A stretch of 64,000 nucleotides of DNA from positions 11,140,274-11,204,273 of the forward strand of contig CM040444.1 in the NCBI GenBank assembly GCA_022749755.1, read 5' to 3'. This DNA is from Azadirachta indica. Its lineage: Eukaryota; Streptophyta; Magnoliopsida; Sapindales; Meliaceae. Below the pieces are notes generated by a model, which was not told the origin of the DNA, made no database searches, and saw only the letters and a list, made by a program, of their open reading frames with translations. Both the position numbers and the translations under genes were made by a program. Positions 49,171 to 61,100 of the stretch are shown here, one piece after another (position 1 is the stretch's first letter; each line of letters starts with the position of its first letter).

Positions 49171-50430
49171 TAAAAATGAATACAATTCAAGTTTTACTTT
49201 CACTTACTGTAAACCAAGACTGGCCACTATATCAATTAGATGTCAAGAATGCTTTCCTTCATAAAGATGTAGAGGAAAAGGTGTACATGGAATTGTCACC
49301 AGTTGAAAAAAGTTTTGGAAATAAAAAGGTCTACAAGTTAAGAAAGTCACTCTATAAGTTAAAACAATCACTACGAGCTTAGTTTGAAACACTCACCAAG
49401 TTAATTCGTAGCAAAGGATAGTTGTAAAGCTAAGTTGATCACATTTTGTTGTACAAATATACAAAGAGAGGTAAAACACTATGCTAATTATGTATGTTGA
49501 TGATATAATTATGACTAGGAATGACTTGATTGAAATACAAAACCTCAAACACTTTCTTGCTAAAGAATTTGACATTAAAAATCTAGAAAATTAAAAAATA
49601 TTTTTTAGGTATTGAGGTGGCCAGATTAAAAGGAATAATTTTTTTTGTCTCAAAGGGAATACAATTTGGATTTGCTGGAAGAATCAGGAATACTTAGGTG
49701 TAAACTACCAGATACTCCAATTAATGTTAATCACAAAATTGGAGTCTTGACAAAGAGTACACCAATGAACAAGGAGAGATATCAGAGATTAATGTGTAAG
49801 TTAATATACTTATCTCATACAAGGCTAAATATTGTCTTTGCTATAGGGATTGTTAGCCAATTTATGTATGCCCAAAGTGAAGAACATATGAATATAGTTA
49901 TTAGAATTTTAAGGTATCTTAAATGAGCACTTGGAAGAGGATTGTTATTTTCAAGAAATAACAAGAAGGAAGTAGAAGTTTATACAAATGCTGACTGAGC
50001 AGGTTCAATCATTGATAGGAGATCAACTTCGGGGTACTATACATTTATTGCAGGTAATCTATTGCAAGATCTAGCACTAAAGCTGAATTCATATCCATCG
50101 CCTTAGGAATTTGTGAGCTATTATGGTTAAAATTACTCTTAAAGAAGCTGGAAATAGAGAATGACAGTCCTATAAAACTATATTGTGACAATAAAGTTGC
50201 CATAAGTATAGCTCATAACCCAATTAATCTAGTTGAACATAATAGAATAAAGCATGTTAAAATTGATCGACATTTCATCAAAGAAAAGATAGAAAGTGTA
50301 CTGATCTGCACATTATTTGTGTCTATAAAAAAAAACTACTAGCTGATGTTCTGACTGACAAAGGATTAGCTAGACACAACTTTTAAGAAATTCTTAACAA
50401 GCTGGAAATGATAGATATCTATCAACCAAC
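49171..50430 (+). pseudogene. Copia B reverse transcriptase and RNase H (broken)
   Basis: Second part of element B pol. The RT palm region opens at KMNTIQVLLSLTVNQDWPLY and continues QLDVKNAFLHKDVEEKVYME (49176-49382), with the first catalytic Asp of LDVKNAFL. The catalytic box is MYVDDIIM (about 49490-49515). A second open piece (49645-49926) reads KERYQRLMCKLIYLSHTRLN. RNase H follows with IKLYCDNKVAISIAHNP (50170-50220) and KHVKIDRHFIKEKIE. It ends EMIDIYQPT before the polypurine tract TTGAGGGGGAG. Single-base frameshifts break the frame at several places. Confidence 0.88.
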
Positions 50431-50441
50431 TTGAGGGGGAG

Positions 50442-50725
50442 TATTGGAAAGCTAAAGTCAAAACCAACTGTACAACTTGGAAAATTCTATCATATTCCAC
50501 ATGTTATACAATTTGGAAGATTTACCATCATTTATCTTTCAATTAGGCTGAAATTAGAGAAAATTCACTATTTTATGGCTATCCTTACTTGGAAAATTAA
50601 GGGACAACTATAAATGTAGAAATTAGTTGTTACTCTTCTAAAGTAAATAATTTGTATAAATATATCTTTGGTTGTATGAATCAGATGCATGTAACAAAAA
50701 TATCAAAAATATCATAATTACAATA
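50442..50725 (+). repeat. 3' LTR of copia B
   Basis: 284 bp starting TATTGGAAAGC directly after the polypurine tract and ending TTACAATA. It is followed by the target duplication GTATA (50726-50730). Confidence 0.88.
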
Positions 50726-50730
50726 GTATA

Positions 50731-51162
50731 TTTTTTCAAAGATTGCAAGTACACTCCACATTCCAAACTTTCAAGTGCAGCAATAGAATCATTTTTTAAG
50801 ATAATTTTTATCCTTTGCTAATCTAACCAAAACACAATACCAGTAATTAGGTCATTTTTAGTCAAAACAGATCCTAGCAGCAGCAATATATTCATCTCTT
50901 CAAATAATTCATATAAAAGAATCTTCTTTTGATTACAAGTGGGTGGGATCCATTCTTGCACAAGTAATTCTTTTGATTGCACCGAGAGCTTTCTTATTTT
51001 GTTTTCCTCTCTATAATTCTGTGCTATTAACATGATACCATCTGTTAACTATGTTTAGGCAGTTTAAGAATGTAAAAGATAGATAAACATACTATTATAA
51101 CAAATTTATCAATGTATAAAATATTTACTAGACTACAATCATAGCTCTAAAACCCTGAAGAG

Positions 51163-51199
<37 letters not shown>

Positions 51200-51385
51200 C
51201 CTTACTTGAGCAACAAATTTCAGTGTCCTTCATGTCAAGTGACTTGCTATCTATGAATCAAGCAAACATACTTTTTAGTCTATCGACAAACCATACAACT
51301 TAAATTATTGAATCAAGCACTATCATAAGTAATCTGCAATGATAAGAACAATAAAAATGAATCATTATTTGAATTAACAAACAAA
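50731..51385. other. Intergenic DNA with long poly(A)
   Basis: No recognisable gene. A minus-strand frame at 50818-51033 (71 codons) has no known domain. A 32-bp A tract lies at 51167-51198; it could be a poly(A) tail of a retroposed sequence on +, but no parent sequence is recognisable to its left. Confidence 0.5.
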
Positions 51386-51567
51386 CCGTGTTCTATCCCA
51401 ATGGTGCCTTGAGCACAAGCTGCTCGAAACTCAAGCACTCTCCACCTACCTTCTCAATCCTAACTCTAGCAGTCTCACTAAACCTTGGGGTGTAACCTTC
51501 AATACTGGCACTTCATAAATCCAGCTATTCAATCAGAATCACAATGAAAAAAATAAGACCTAAAATG

Positions 51568-51615
<48 letters not shown>

Positions 51616-51772
51616 CGAGAGAGAGAGAGAGAGAGATAAATAATAACCTTTCCCTTCATTAAGTTGATGGTCCCGGAATGATAATGCGGGCCTCGTTCAC
51701 CTGGCTCGTGAAGAGCCTCTTCAATATTACTTTGTTGAAGTTGCTGTTTGTTTTCTCCCAAATGAATGAGAA
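51386..51772 (-). pseudogene. Ribosomal protein L18 (eL18) gene relic
   Basis: Two exon-like pieces of cytosolic 60S ribosomal protein L18. On -, piece 1 (51772-51652) reads TNSNFNKVILKRLFTSQVN then, after a frame change, PHYHSGTINLMKGK (family form PLSLSRLINFMKGK). Piece 2 (51522-51386) reads [12 protein letters not shown], then [20 protein letters not shown] after frame changes, then LG-NTV with a stop in the conserved LGQNTV. Between them is an intron-like gap with GT after MKGK and AG before WIYEVP. It contains a (TA)n tract (51569-51614) and a (GA)n tract (51616-51635). The block between KGK and the DD-IYEVP region, and both protein ends, are missing. The retained intron suggests a genomic fragment, not a processed copy. 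Confidence 0.72.
51569..51635. repeat. Compound (TA)n(GA)n microsatellite
   Basis: About 46 bp of TA repeats (51569-51614) followed by about 20 bp of GA repeats. It lies in the intron-like gap of the L18 relic. Confidence 0.95.
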
Positions 51773-52252
51773 ATCTACTTCTAACAATTTAGACATATAT
51801 TTTTATAATTAATTTAATTTCTTTAATCTATAGTTAAGTAGTGCTTTTTCATATTGATATGAATTGTCATTCTTCTCCAAGATAATATTTGATTAATATT
51901 GTGTTTTATGTTAATATTTTAAGAATTATTATATTTACAAAATTGGAAGTATCAAGTATAAAAGAATCAACATTTGCAGATGGTCACCAAGACAGAAAAA
52001 TTATGGAGTTACAAGGAATATGGATGATAACTTGATTAAATCATTGACTTACATTTAAAAAAAAAAAAAAATTGATCATCTTCTGTATCTGGATACAACC
52101 GCAAACTACACAAAGAAAAATATTCATGACTAAACTCAACTCAAAAACAAACATGATGAGATTTAATAAGGAAAACAGAGCAAAGACAAAAGAAATAATT
52201 TAAGTTTCTTCTTCAGTCACAAGGATGGTACTGCAGCCACACTCGCACATCC

Positions 52253-55200
52253 TCAATCTAGACGCTCCATCTGCATTAAAGATCAATGTATAAATCCTCA
52301 AATATCGAACATATTATTTTTTAAAAGAAGCAAGTACGCCTATATGACTTAAGCAGAGCAGAAAATATATGTTAAATTTGCCAATAGGATCACTACCGTA
52401 TAAATATATGACAGTTTTAACTCAAGCACACCACATAGTAGTAAACGAAACAAATGCAAAACATAATTAAGCACAAAACAGATACAGAAACATAAGCAGC
52501 TATTTACCTTCCAAAGGCCATCATTGAGATAATGCATGTTGTCCACCCCAATCCCCTTGTTAATTGTCTTTCTGTAAACCAATGAGAAGAAAGGGAAAAT
52601 GAACAGGCTTAAAAGAAACAAAAAATTTCCATCAATTTTGAGACACCAGTCATCTGTTTCTAATTCATTTCTTATGTTCTAATTATGGTGCCACTTTCAA
52701 GTTAACACTTAAATTTGGCATTTGAGGCAGAGCTGTTGGCGATGCAGCTGGAATGCACGAAAAGTTTTTGTTTTTTGCCAAAAACGATTCTTTTGGTAGG
52801 ATTATAAGAATTGAAGTAATGTACGACAGTTTGTAAGTGATGAAATTGTCTGACAATGAGATTTAGAAAGCATATTGGTTGAGGCTTGTACTCCATAGTT
52901 GAGCCAAGATCCCATTACATTACTCAGAAAATGGTTTGCTACTTTTGACGCCTAGCTAGAAAAACTACTGGGTATAAAAGTTAGACAATAACTTACATAT
53001 CTTTAGCTGACATTTTTGTAAACCCAATAGCTAGAGCATGTTGCTTTCCTTCTGCCATTATCGCCTGAGAATGCCCATTTTGTATGTCAGAAAGATGTAA
53101 GAAAATGTAAGCATCCTCATATTACATCCGTCAAAATTAAAAAGGCAGAAGAATGGCATTACACTTAAGCAGCATACCAAAACAGAAAAGAAAGCAAAGT
53201 AATTTAACATCAGCAGTAACACTTATGGACAAGCATATACAGCATATACACATGCACGGATAGGGAGAGAGAAGGACAATTTATACCACAGGAGTTTCTG
53301 CTTCCACTTCATCATCCAAAACACCACCTGGTGATGTAAGACCAGGACACATTATGTTTGCACCAAAGCACAAATTTGATTGCACCCCGATCTACTTGCA
53401 ACTTTTTCATTATATTAGGATCTGTGGTACCAAGAATATAGAGAATGAATATTCTACATTTTGAATTTTTAGAAGAGTGAGATCCACTCACAAGACAAAA
53501 CAATGGTGTACTAAAGAGCTAATAACATTTAATATCAATGTGACAAGTTTACGAACTGAAAAAAGGTAATGGTTTCCCCTCTATACTTTTCTTCACCCAT
53601 TTCCTTCTCTCCTATTTCTATCTGGATAGATTAAGCATACACATAATAGCCATACATAATAGCCATACAAACTAGAAATGGTCAAAAAGGCTTATAGAAC
53701 ACTTCAAATGGAGGCAAATAGGGGAATGATGAAGCTCAGGACCAATTCTCATATGATTCCACTATCTTGTTCATCATGCTCTTCAAACAATTCTAAAACT
53801 ATCTAACAGACTAAGTAAAATGTACACGAACATACTTATCCAAGAACCATAAACCAGATTTTTCAAAGAGTTTCTTTCTTTCCCCAGTTCCCACCTTAAC
53901 TCAATTTTCAGAAATCATAAGCTGTTGTGTACACAAAGAGAGAACAGTAAGCACAGTATACAAAAGGTTCCTCATAATTCACTGAAGATTTCTACAAAAC
54001 ATATCAGATACCACGGTAAAACACAACAATCAGTTATAGAGTAATTAATCTTGACAAAGAAACATTTACATTGATGAAGGAGCCGAAGGGTAGGCATGTA
54101 AGGCCCATCACGGATATTGAAAAATAACGGAACATTATTCACCAAAACGAGGTTCAGATGATTTTGACTGCAAGCAATGGGAAAGGGAGGTCAATGTCAG
54201 AAACATGTTTGTATATTCTAAAAATGAACATAAAGAAACAAACAGCTTAATCAATAATTAATAACAGAAGCAGGAGCATGTACAAGAAAATTACAAACCA
54301 TTTAGCAACAATCAATGGTGCCTTCTTGGGAAGCAAATCATCCAACACTGGCTCAAGTCCTGGGTACTGCATTAGAAGTGAAGCTTTTGTTAATACAAAA
54401 GATAATGTTAAATTTCAAATTCAACCACAAACTATTAGAAGCAGAAATATAAAAGGTGCAAAAATAGCAACAATGTAACCTCATCAGCAATGCTTTGCCG
54501 AATTTTACGTTGGACGGATGCTTTCACTTGGTTTTGTGCAGACACATCTTCCGATGAAAACCTACAAGATAATAGAACATAACATACATGATATACAGCA
54601 GGGTATTATTCTTACCAACAGAAGGAATAATAGCTATTAAAGATAAATACATGGTGCACTTATCAACACAAGAAAGGAAAACTAGTCTAGATTAGAGACT
54701 ATATGGTGGTAAATTCAGCAAAATCTCAGAATAGCCAACTTCAAATTTAAAAAATAAAATAATAACATTACACGGTGGACTATACTTTCATCAGGGATCA
54801 GCATAGATAGACTTCATAGCCTATATTCTCTTTACATATGGTCACACCATAAATCATCACCATAAACTTTCAGGCCTTCTCACTCATTGTCATACTCATA
54901 TACAATACACATCATATAAACTTTGGGTGCACATGGACAACCTTCACATATATCAGATGTAAGAGTTTTCTATCCATAATCAGTAATCTCTAGCTAGAAT
55001 AGTCACAGAAACTCAAATAAGATGAAACAAATCCCTCCTCACGTATATGTAATCTTTCCAATTCCAAAATCCACTAGCTAAATGAAACCCAATTAGCAGA
55101 AAATTAGTCTGTAGTACAAATAAACTTCAAAGATTAAAGTAACAAAACATAATAAACATGCAACTACCTTAATGTCAACTCGTAATACAGAATTATCAGT

Positions 55201-55570
55201 CATGTTTTCAAATTTCACAAAGCATCCCATGTAGAAACTAAATTACCCACATAAATTCACAAGATTAAACAAGCCATAACCATTGTTTTGCAAGAAAATT
55301 AGAAGCTGACAATAAAAAATAAAATAAAAACCTTTTTATTTGATTCCTCGACACAATCATGCACCAAAATACACATCCCATGTATTCATCAAAACACACT
55401 AAAATAACAGAAAGAGAACAATCTATGAACAGACCAGAAAACCAACTGAAACCGACTCCTGTGAGAGAGAAAGGTGTTACTTTTTGAACATAGACCAATC
55501 TATGAACAGACCAGAAAACAAACTGAAACCAACTCCTATGAGAGAGAGACAGGTGTTACTTTTTGAACAT
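52253..55570 (-). CDS. MCTS1/MCT-1-like PUA-domain protein, frameshifted in exon 5
   Basis: Plant homolog of MCTS1 (Tma20), which with DENR acts on 40S subunits in translation re-initiation and recycling. Exons on -: 55570-55560, 54561-54480, 54366-54299, 54167-54070, 53421-53287, 53064-52997, 52571-52508, 52270-52253. All splice sites are GT-AG and phases match. Residues run MFKKFSSEDVSAQNQVKASV, YPGLEPVLDDLLPKKAPLIV, then NNVPLFFNIRDGPYMPTLRL. The PUA domain follows (QVDRGAIKFVL, MAEGKQHALAIGFTKMSAKD, TINKGIGVDNMHYLNDGLWK, MERLD-stop). In exon 5 the expected FVLSGANIMCPG reads FVLWCKHNVSWS because 2 bp are missing near 53364-53367, giving a stop at GGCFG-like residues before the PUA core ends. 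Without it the protein would have 181 residues. This is either a recent pseudogene or an assembly error. Confidence 0.9.
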
Positions 55571-55572
55571 TG
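55419..55572 (-). repeat. Tandem duplication of MCTS1 exon 1 and its donor
   Basis: Two roughly 77-bp units, 55419-55495 and 55496-55572, share AATCTATGAACAGACCAGAA and ACTTTTTGAACAT with few differences. Each carries ATGTTCAAAAA followed by GTAACACC on -, that is, the start codon, the 11-nt first coding exon and its splice donor. The outer copy (ATG at 55570) is the conventional start; the inner copy (ATG at 55491) lies in intron 1. Confidence 0.9.
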
Positions 55573-55790
55573 CTTGAGTTGCTTCGCCGATTGCAACAGT
55601 TAAAAGAACTGCGGAGCTTGAAGATCCAGTGCTGAAACAAAGAGGTTGCTCGCGTGGCTATAAAGCCAGGTTGTCTTAGTTCGGACCGAGTCGGGTTTTT
55701 TATTGGGCCTCACTGTTGTTTTAGGGAATGGGGCTGAAACAACAAGAGGGCTTCTTCATGTTTTTCCAAATGGGCTTCTAAGATTTCTCA
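55571..55790 (-). promoter_or_regulatory. Promoter and 5' UTR of the MCTS1-like gene
   Basis: GC-richer block upstream of the start codon. Site II-type motifs TGGGCC (55704-55709) and TGGGCT (55771-55776) are present; these are common in plant genes for ribosomal and translation proteins and are bound by TCP factors. TTTATAGCC on - near 55665 is a weak TATA candidate. Confidence 0.55.
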
Positions 55791-55799
55791 CGTTTTCTT

Positions 55800-57950
55800 T
55801 TTATTTCTTTTTCTTTTTCGAGCTTAATTATTAAATAGGATTTTAACATATATCCCCTTTAAAATTTTAGACTTTAACACTTAAAAAATATCAAGAAAAA
55901 CACATTTATCTCCCCTTTAATTAGAGATGACAAGGGGTCAGAAACCTTAGTCATTGCTTTGTCCTTAATTGTGCCGAAAATGTTTTTAATATAAGTCAAA
56001 GATTCATACGAACACCTGACTCAGTTTTTATCTCATTTACCTTATTTTAAAAAAAAGAGAACAAATCAGAGATAAGTCAAAGATGTTCTTGATTTAGGTT
56101 AGGATTGTCATGAATCTTCAACATGATTTTCAGCTCGTTAAACTCACACTAAAAAAAGAATTACAGTGTTTGGATTTAAAAGAATACAAACAACTAACTT
56201 ACTATTATACCATTTTCATTTATTCATCAAAACATATAAATAAAATATATTTAACAAAAACTACATATTTAATTTATGTTATTAAAATATTATTTTTAAA
56301 TTGTTATTATTCGTATAAAATAATTGTATAATTTAACAATAATTTTATCTTTAACAATTATTTTAAATATAAATTTATTATTATTATTTTTATAATTATT
56401 TAAAGGAACAACAATTCTATTTTAATATTACAATTTTTAAATTCAAATAAAATAAATTTGATTATAAATATAATTATTTTCTTTTAAAAATTAATTTTAA
56501 AATGTTTTAAAAAAATATTTAATTATTATTATTATTCAACAATAAGCTAATAATATAAATTATATATGGGTAATTATAATTATTAAATTTGAATTAAATT
56601 TAGAAAAATAAAAAAAAAGATTATATAAATTGTATTGTCTCTTGTGGTTTACTAAAAACACATTTATGGCCCTTTAGTTTAGTTTAAAACCTATAGTTGG
56701 CCACCAAAATGAAAGCAAAAATTGCCTTCAATAAAATTACAATCTTTAGATATGGAAAATTGATAGAATTCTATTAGGACTTTGTGATAAAAACCATTTC
56801 TATTATAAACTCCTCTTATAAGAAAGCCTTCTGATAGATAAATATTGTTGGAAATAAAAAACAAATACCCCAATTTTAGATAAATAGACAAATACTTTTT
56901 GATTTTTATTTTTGTTAGTTTACTGATTAGATTATTATTATTTTTATCTCTAAACTTTTGAACAATAATAAAGTAATATATACTCTTTTTAATTATAACA
57001 ATTTATTTTTTATTTTAATATTTTTTAAAAAATAGGGATGACATAATTGAAAAAATATATCTTAATTTGTTATTGTTTAAAAATTTAGGAATATAAATGA
57101 TAATAATCTAACCGATTAACTAATAAAAATAAAAGTTAAAAGATATCTGTTTATTTATTTAAACTTAAGGAATTATTTGTTTTTTTTCTTTTCAAACATC
57201 ATGGGACATTTTTCTAATTTCCCATATTTCATAGGATAGCTATCAATTTCTACTTTTATATTATGACACTATTATATGATTGTTATTGTTGAAAATATTT
57301 AGGGTTATTTGATATAACCTTTCAAGTTAAGTTTTCTTAAACAAATTTTTTATTGTAGGAATTTTATAAGTAAATTTTTAATAAAAATTTATTAATCATT
57401 TAATTAGTAAAAATAACTTTTAAAAAAATTTGAATATTAGTTTAATAGATAAATTTTAATATTTTATTTTAAAAAATAACATAAAATTTTAAAATAAAGT
57501 AATAATATTTTAGATAATTTTGTATTTTAAAAAAGTTGGATAAATTCTACTTTAAAGTTTTTTTGAAGTGATAACCAAACAAACTAAATAAACGTTTATT
57601 TTTATAATTCAAAATATTTATTTTTTTTATTATATTATATTAATTTTATATTTTCATTCAATGTTAATATTATTCCTTACAAACTATTATAAATTTTTAA
57701 ATTTTAATAATCAATGTTAATATTATTAAAAATGACGAATTTGCAATTAAAAAGGGTGTGATGAAAAAATATTGGCCGCTTATTCAGTCAATATTATGAT
57801 GTCAGGTTAGTTTATATACCGTAATTTATATAAATTAGCATCGCTAATATTATTTCTTACAATTTAAGATTTCAATACTGATAATAACGAATTTGCTATT
57901 ACTAAAAGGTTTGACGGAAAAATATTGCCTCTCCAATCAATTTGATAAGA
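55800..57950. other. AT-rich intergenic DNA between divergent MCTS1 and CSN8
   Basis: Extremely AT-rich with no gene. Two imperfect copies of a block (about 57730-57775 and 57884-57930, sharing ACGAATTTGC and AAAAATATTG) lie at its right end, just upstream of the CSN8 promoter. Confidence 0.6.
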
Positions 57951-58185
57951 GATTTGCTGGGGCCATAAATGTGCGTGAGCTCAGAAGCCCGGTCTATTCA
58001 GGCTCGACTCGGGTGGAGCGCGGACCGACCAAGAGACCAAGCCCGGTCGGTTACGACCCAACCGCTTTTATTCTTTCTTTTTTTTCGGGGGGAGTTTAGT
58101 GCAGATGGTAATAATTTGTAGCTTTCACATGAAAATTTGATTACAGGGAAGAAAATTACAGAGCCAGAACTGCAGAGGTGGTGGC
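57951..58185 (+). promoter_or_regulatory. CSN8: Promoter and 5' UTR of CSN8
   Basis: A short CpG-rich island (57960-58065, for example GGAGCGCGGACCGACC) in otherwise AT-rich DNA, ending 120 bp before the CSN8 start codon. The 5' UTR likely begins within 58070-58130. No clear TATA box, as in many housekeeping genes. GGGGCCATAAA at 57959 resembles a site II motif. Confidence 0.5.
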
Positions 58186-61100
58186 ATGGATTTCTCTCCT
58201 CTAACTGACGCCTTAGCGTCCAAATCGTATGAAAAGATCGCTGATATCTGCGACGAACTATTGCTCAAGGTTTAATCTTTTACTTCTGTTGTGTTCTTAA
58301 TGGTATCAAAATCTTAATTAAGTTTTAATTTAATTTAGTTTATTCTCTTGACAGTTTGCGGCAGAGGGTGTTGCGTTTCAAGATGAATGGCCCTACGCGA
58401 TTCATCTTCTCGGTCATATTTATATCAATGATATGTAAGTTAACCTTTTTTTTTTTTTAAAGTTTATTTATTTTTCGTATTTTATTTATTGTTAATGTTT
58501 ATTTATGTCTTGCATCTGTTTGGTTTATGAGAAAACCGGGAGAAAATGGAAGAAATTGTAAAATTTTGAATCTGGATTACTTTTTGTTATCTGGGTATTT
58601 AGATTTTACTCTCTATGGAAAGTTGAACCTCAGAAAACACGATAAGTAGTTTATCTGGCTTTGTTATCATTATGCCGCAATTCGAAGGTTTTAGAAGTCA
58701 ATGCACATTTTGCAATTAAGAGTTTGAAGGATTTTTGTTTTATATTTGAGGGTTTTCGAGTTGTTGATTTTGCAGTTTAGGATTGGAGTCTATGTTGGAT
58801 GGTTAGTTAGGGTTTGAGGGTTAACTCTGTTTCACATTATCTTGTTCTAGCGTATATGTTCTTTTTGGAGTTCATTTGGTTTTAGTGTTTGGAATTCTGG
58901 AGGAAATTGTGATTTTCAATTTGTTTGTTTTGGAACTACTATTGTTTCAACATATAGAATGGTCGTGTGGGGTAGAATTTTATCTTTGGAGTGGTCTCTT
59001 GCAGTAACAGCGCAAGGTTCCTCTGGAAATCAATACCTTCTATGATCAAAGATAGCAGACCGGAAGTGATTGCAGCATGGAAGATAGGCCAGAGGCTATG
59101 GACACGGGACTATGGTGGTGTTCATGAGGCTATTCGTGGCTTTGAGTGGAGTCAAGAAACCCAACCTCTGGTAGCTGCATTCTCAGGTAAGTTTATTCAT
59201 GTTGCTTCTTATCTAATAATTCTGTTTAAATGCTTATTTTTCAGTTATGGAACATAGTAAGTTGACTATTTTAAGGAGTTGATAATTTAGATGATAAATT
59301 ATGAATGTTACTTACTGGCAGATATATGATGCTGAATGTCCATGTTGTAAATAAGATGTTGGCTGGATATTTTTCCTTTTTGTTTCTGTAATATATGTGA
59401 CTATATATTCGTATATGTGTTTAAATGTTAGATTTTCGGAGTTTAATTATTATGGAGTCTGTGGAGTCCATTTTATGGTGTCTATTATTAAATTGTAAGA
59501 ACTTATTGAGATCCATGAGGACTAATAGAATGATAGTTTTGAGATTCATTTCTTAATTTTTTTCTTTCTTTTATGGCACCAAGATCAGTTTAAGTTCTTT
59601 TTTATGTCCTTGGTTAAGTTTAGGAAGCACAGATCTCAATATGTTTACTTCTTTTGATCGAAGCATGTGATAATGCTATTAAAGTGGTATTTTAGAAGAA
59701 GAATCTAATATCATGTTTGTTGAGCTGTTGAGTGCGGCTTTGGATTCATTTAAATAGGATATGAAATGAATTCCTGAATTACTTTCTAATTTTAGAAGGT
59801 TTTTGATATTTGAGAACAATAACACATATCATAATCTCTAACTGCTAAGTTATGGGTGTGTACATTTGATTTCTAATTACTTAAAGATTGTATGTACATC
59901 TTCCCTCTCATGACCTTGTAAATTAAATTAGTAAAGCAGGTCTAGAAATTCTTCCTTGTTGTAATTCGAACATGGCAGTACTTTAAGGGTGATTGCTTTT
60001 GTTTTTAAAACCTTGTGCTAGTGATTTCTTTTGTTTTCAAAACCTTGTGCTATCTTTATCGAAGGTCTTATGAAATTTAGTAAATCTTTGTTATTGGATG
60101 TTCGGATCTTTCTTTAAAATTTTTATGAGTGAGTATTTGGTTGCATTTATCAATAATATAGTCTATGGAGCAATTGGCATAAGGATTGGGTTGTTGTGAA
60201 GGTTAGCAATAATTATGAGAATTAGAAAAGGGGTATGGTTGATTAGAAATTATGAAAACATGATATATTTGTGAGCTTGGAGGAAAAAGTAATATTTTAT
60301 AGTTATTAAAATTTGTAAATGCAAAACTATGAGGGTAATTACTGCTATGAAAAGCAATGGATAATCATAGTTCAGAATACTGTAGCCAGTTGTTGCTCGA
60401 AAGATTTTGTACTAGAAACCTTTTCACTGATTTCTAAAGCACGAGAAAGCTACTATGATCAGCATAATTGAAATGGCAAATAGCTACCCAATTCTCTCGT
60501 CTCTACCACAAATCTACACCAAGAAACAGAAACAGGCCACTTTTAGCCCACTTTTCTAGCTTTACCTTTGTCTTCCCTAAAATCTCTCTTGGCAATCCTT
60601 TTAGGTATCTCTCTTTTCATCACTTCCGTCACCTTCCTTGTTACATCTCCGTTACTCAATGTGAAAACTAAAGCAAGGAAAGGAAAGGAAAGACAAACCC
60701 ACCCCATTTCATTTTGCTTCTGTTCTCTTTCATGATCAATGATTGCTCTTTTAACATGTTGTCTTCTCCAGCAAAGGCGGGAAGGAGAAAATTACATTTA
60801 TTTCAACTACACTTTCATTTTGCTCTTTCTACTTTTCTTCACAAATCTCAAGTTTCTTTTTCCACCCAAAGATTCCAGAAACCTTCAATATTCAAATGGC
60901 AAAACTGTTTCCTCAAAAAGTTGTATGCGGGTCCACTCCTGCACTTCACAATTTAAGTGAAAATCTTAAGAATCCATGTAAACTTCTCTTTATAAAGTAG
61001 CTGGAGTATGGAATTTGTTTACTGCCACTGATGATGGTCTTTTTGCTATGTTGAGTTGTTTAGGCAGTCATTTGTTATTGTTTGATCATTCTTAATAACA

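Larger units (their letters stand above)
35320..50725 (+). mobile_element. Outer copia element B, split by nested insertions
   Basis: A Ty1/copia element on +. Its LTRs are 35320-35601 and 50442-50725, both starting TATTGGAAAGCTAAAGTC. Identical 5-bp duplications GTATA flank it at 35315-35319 and 50726-50730, so everything between inserted there or arose inside it. The internal order is 5' LTR, degenerate primer site, remnant protease, integrase, linker, start of reverse transcriptase (to 37542), a foreign inverted segment (about 37543-49170), rest of reverse transcriptase and RNase H (49171-50430), polypurine tract TTGAGGGGGAG (50431-50441), 3' LTR. Gag is largely deleted. The LTRs differ at roughly one site in eight by eye, so insertion is old. 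Confidence 0.88.

Noticed and set aside
51167..51198. A32 tract as a retroposon tail
   Set aside because: No upstream LINE/SINE or processed-gene sequence is recognisable and no flanking duplication was found.
60714..60960. 80-codon frame in CSN8 intron 3 as an independent gene
   Set aside because: No known domain; it is inside a well-defined intron. The block is reported only as a compositional oddity.
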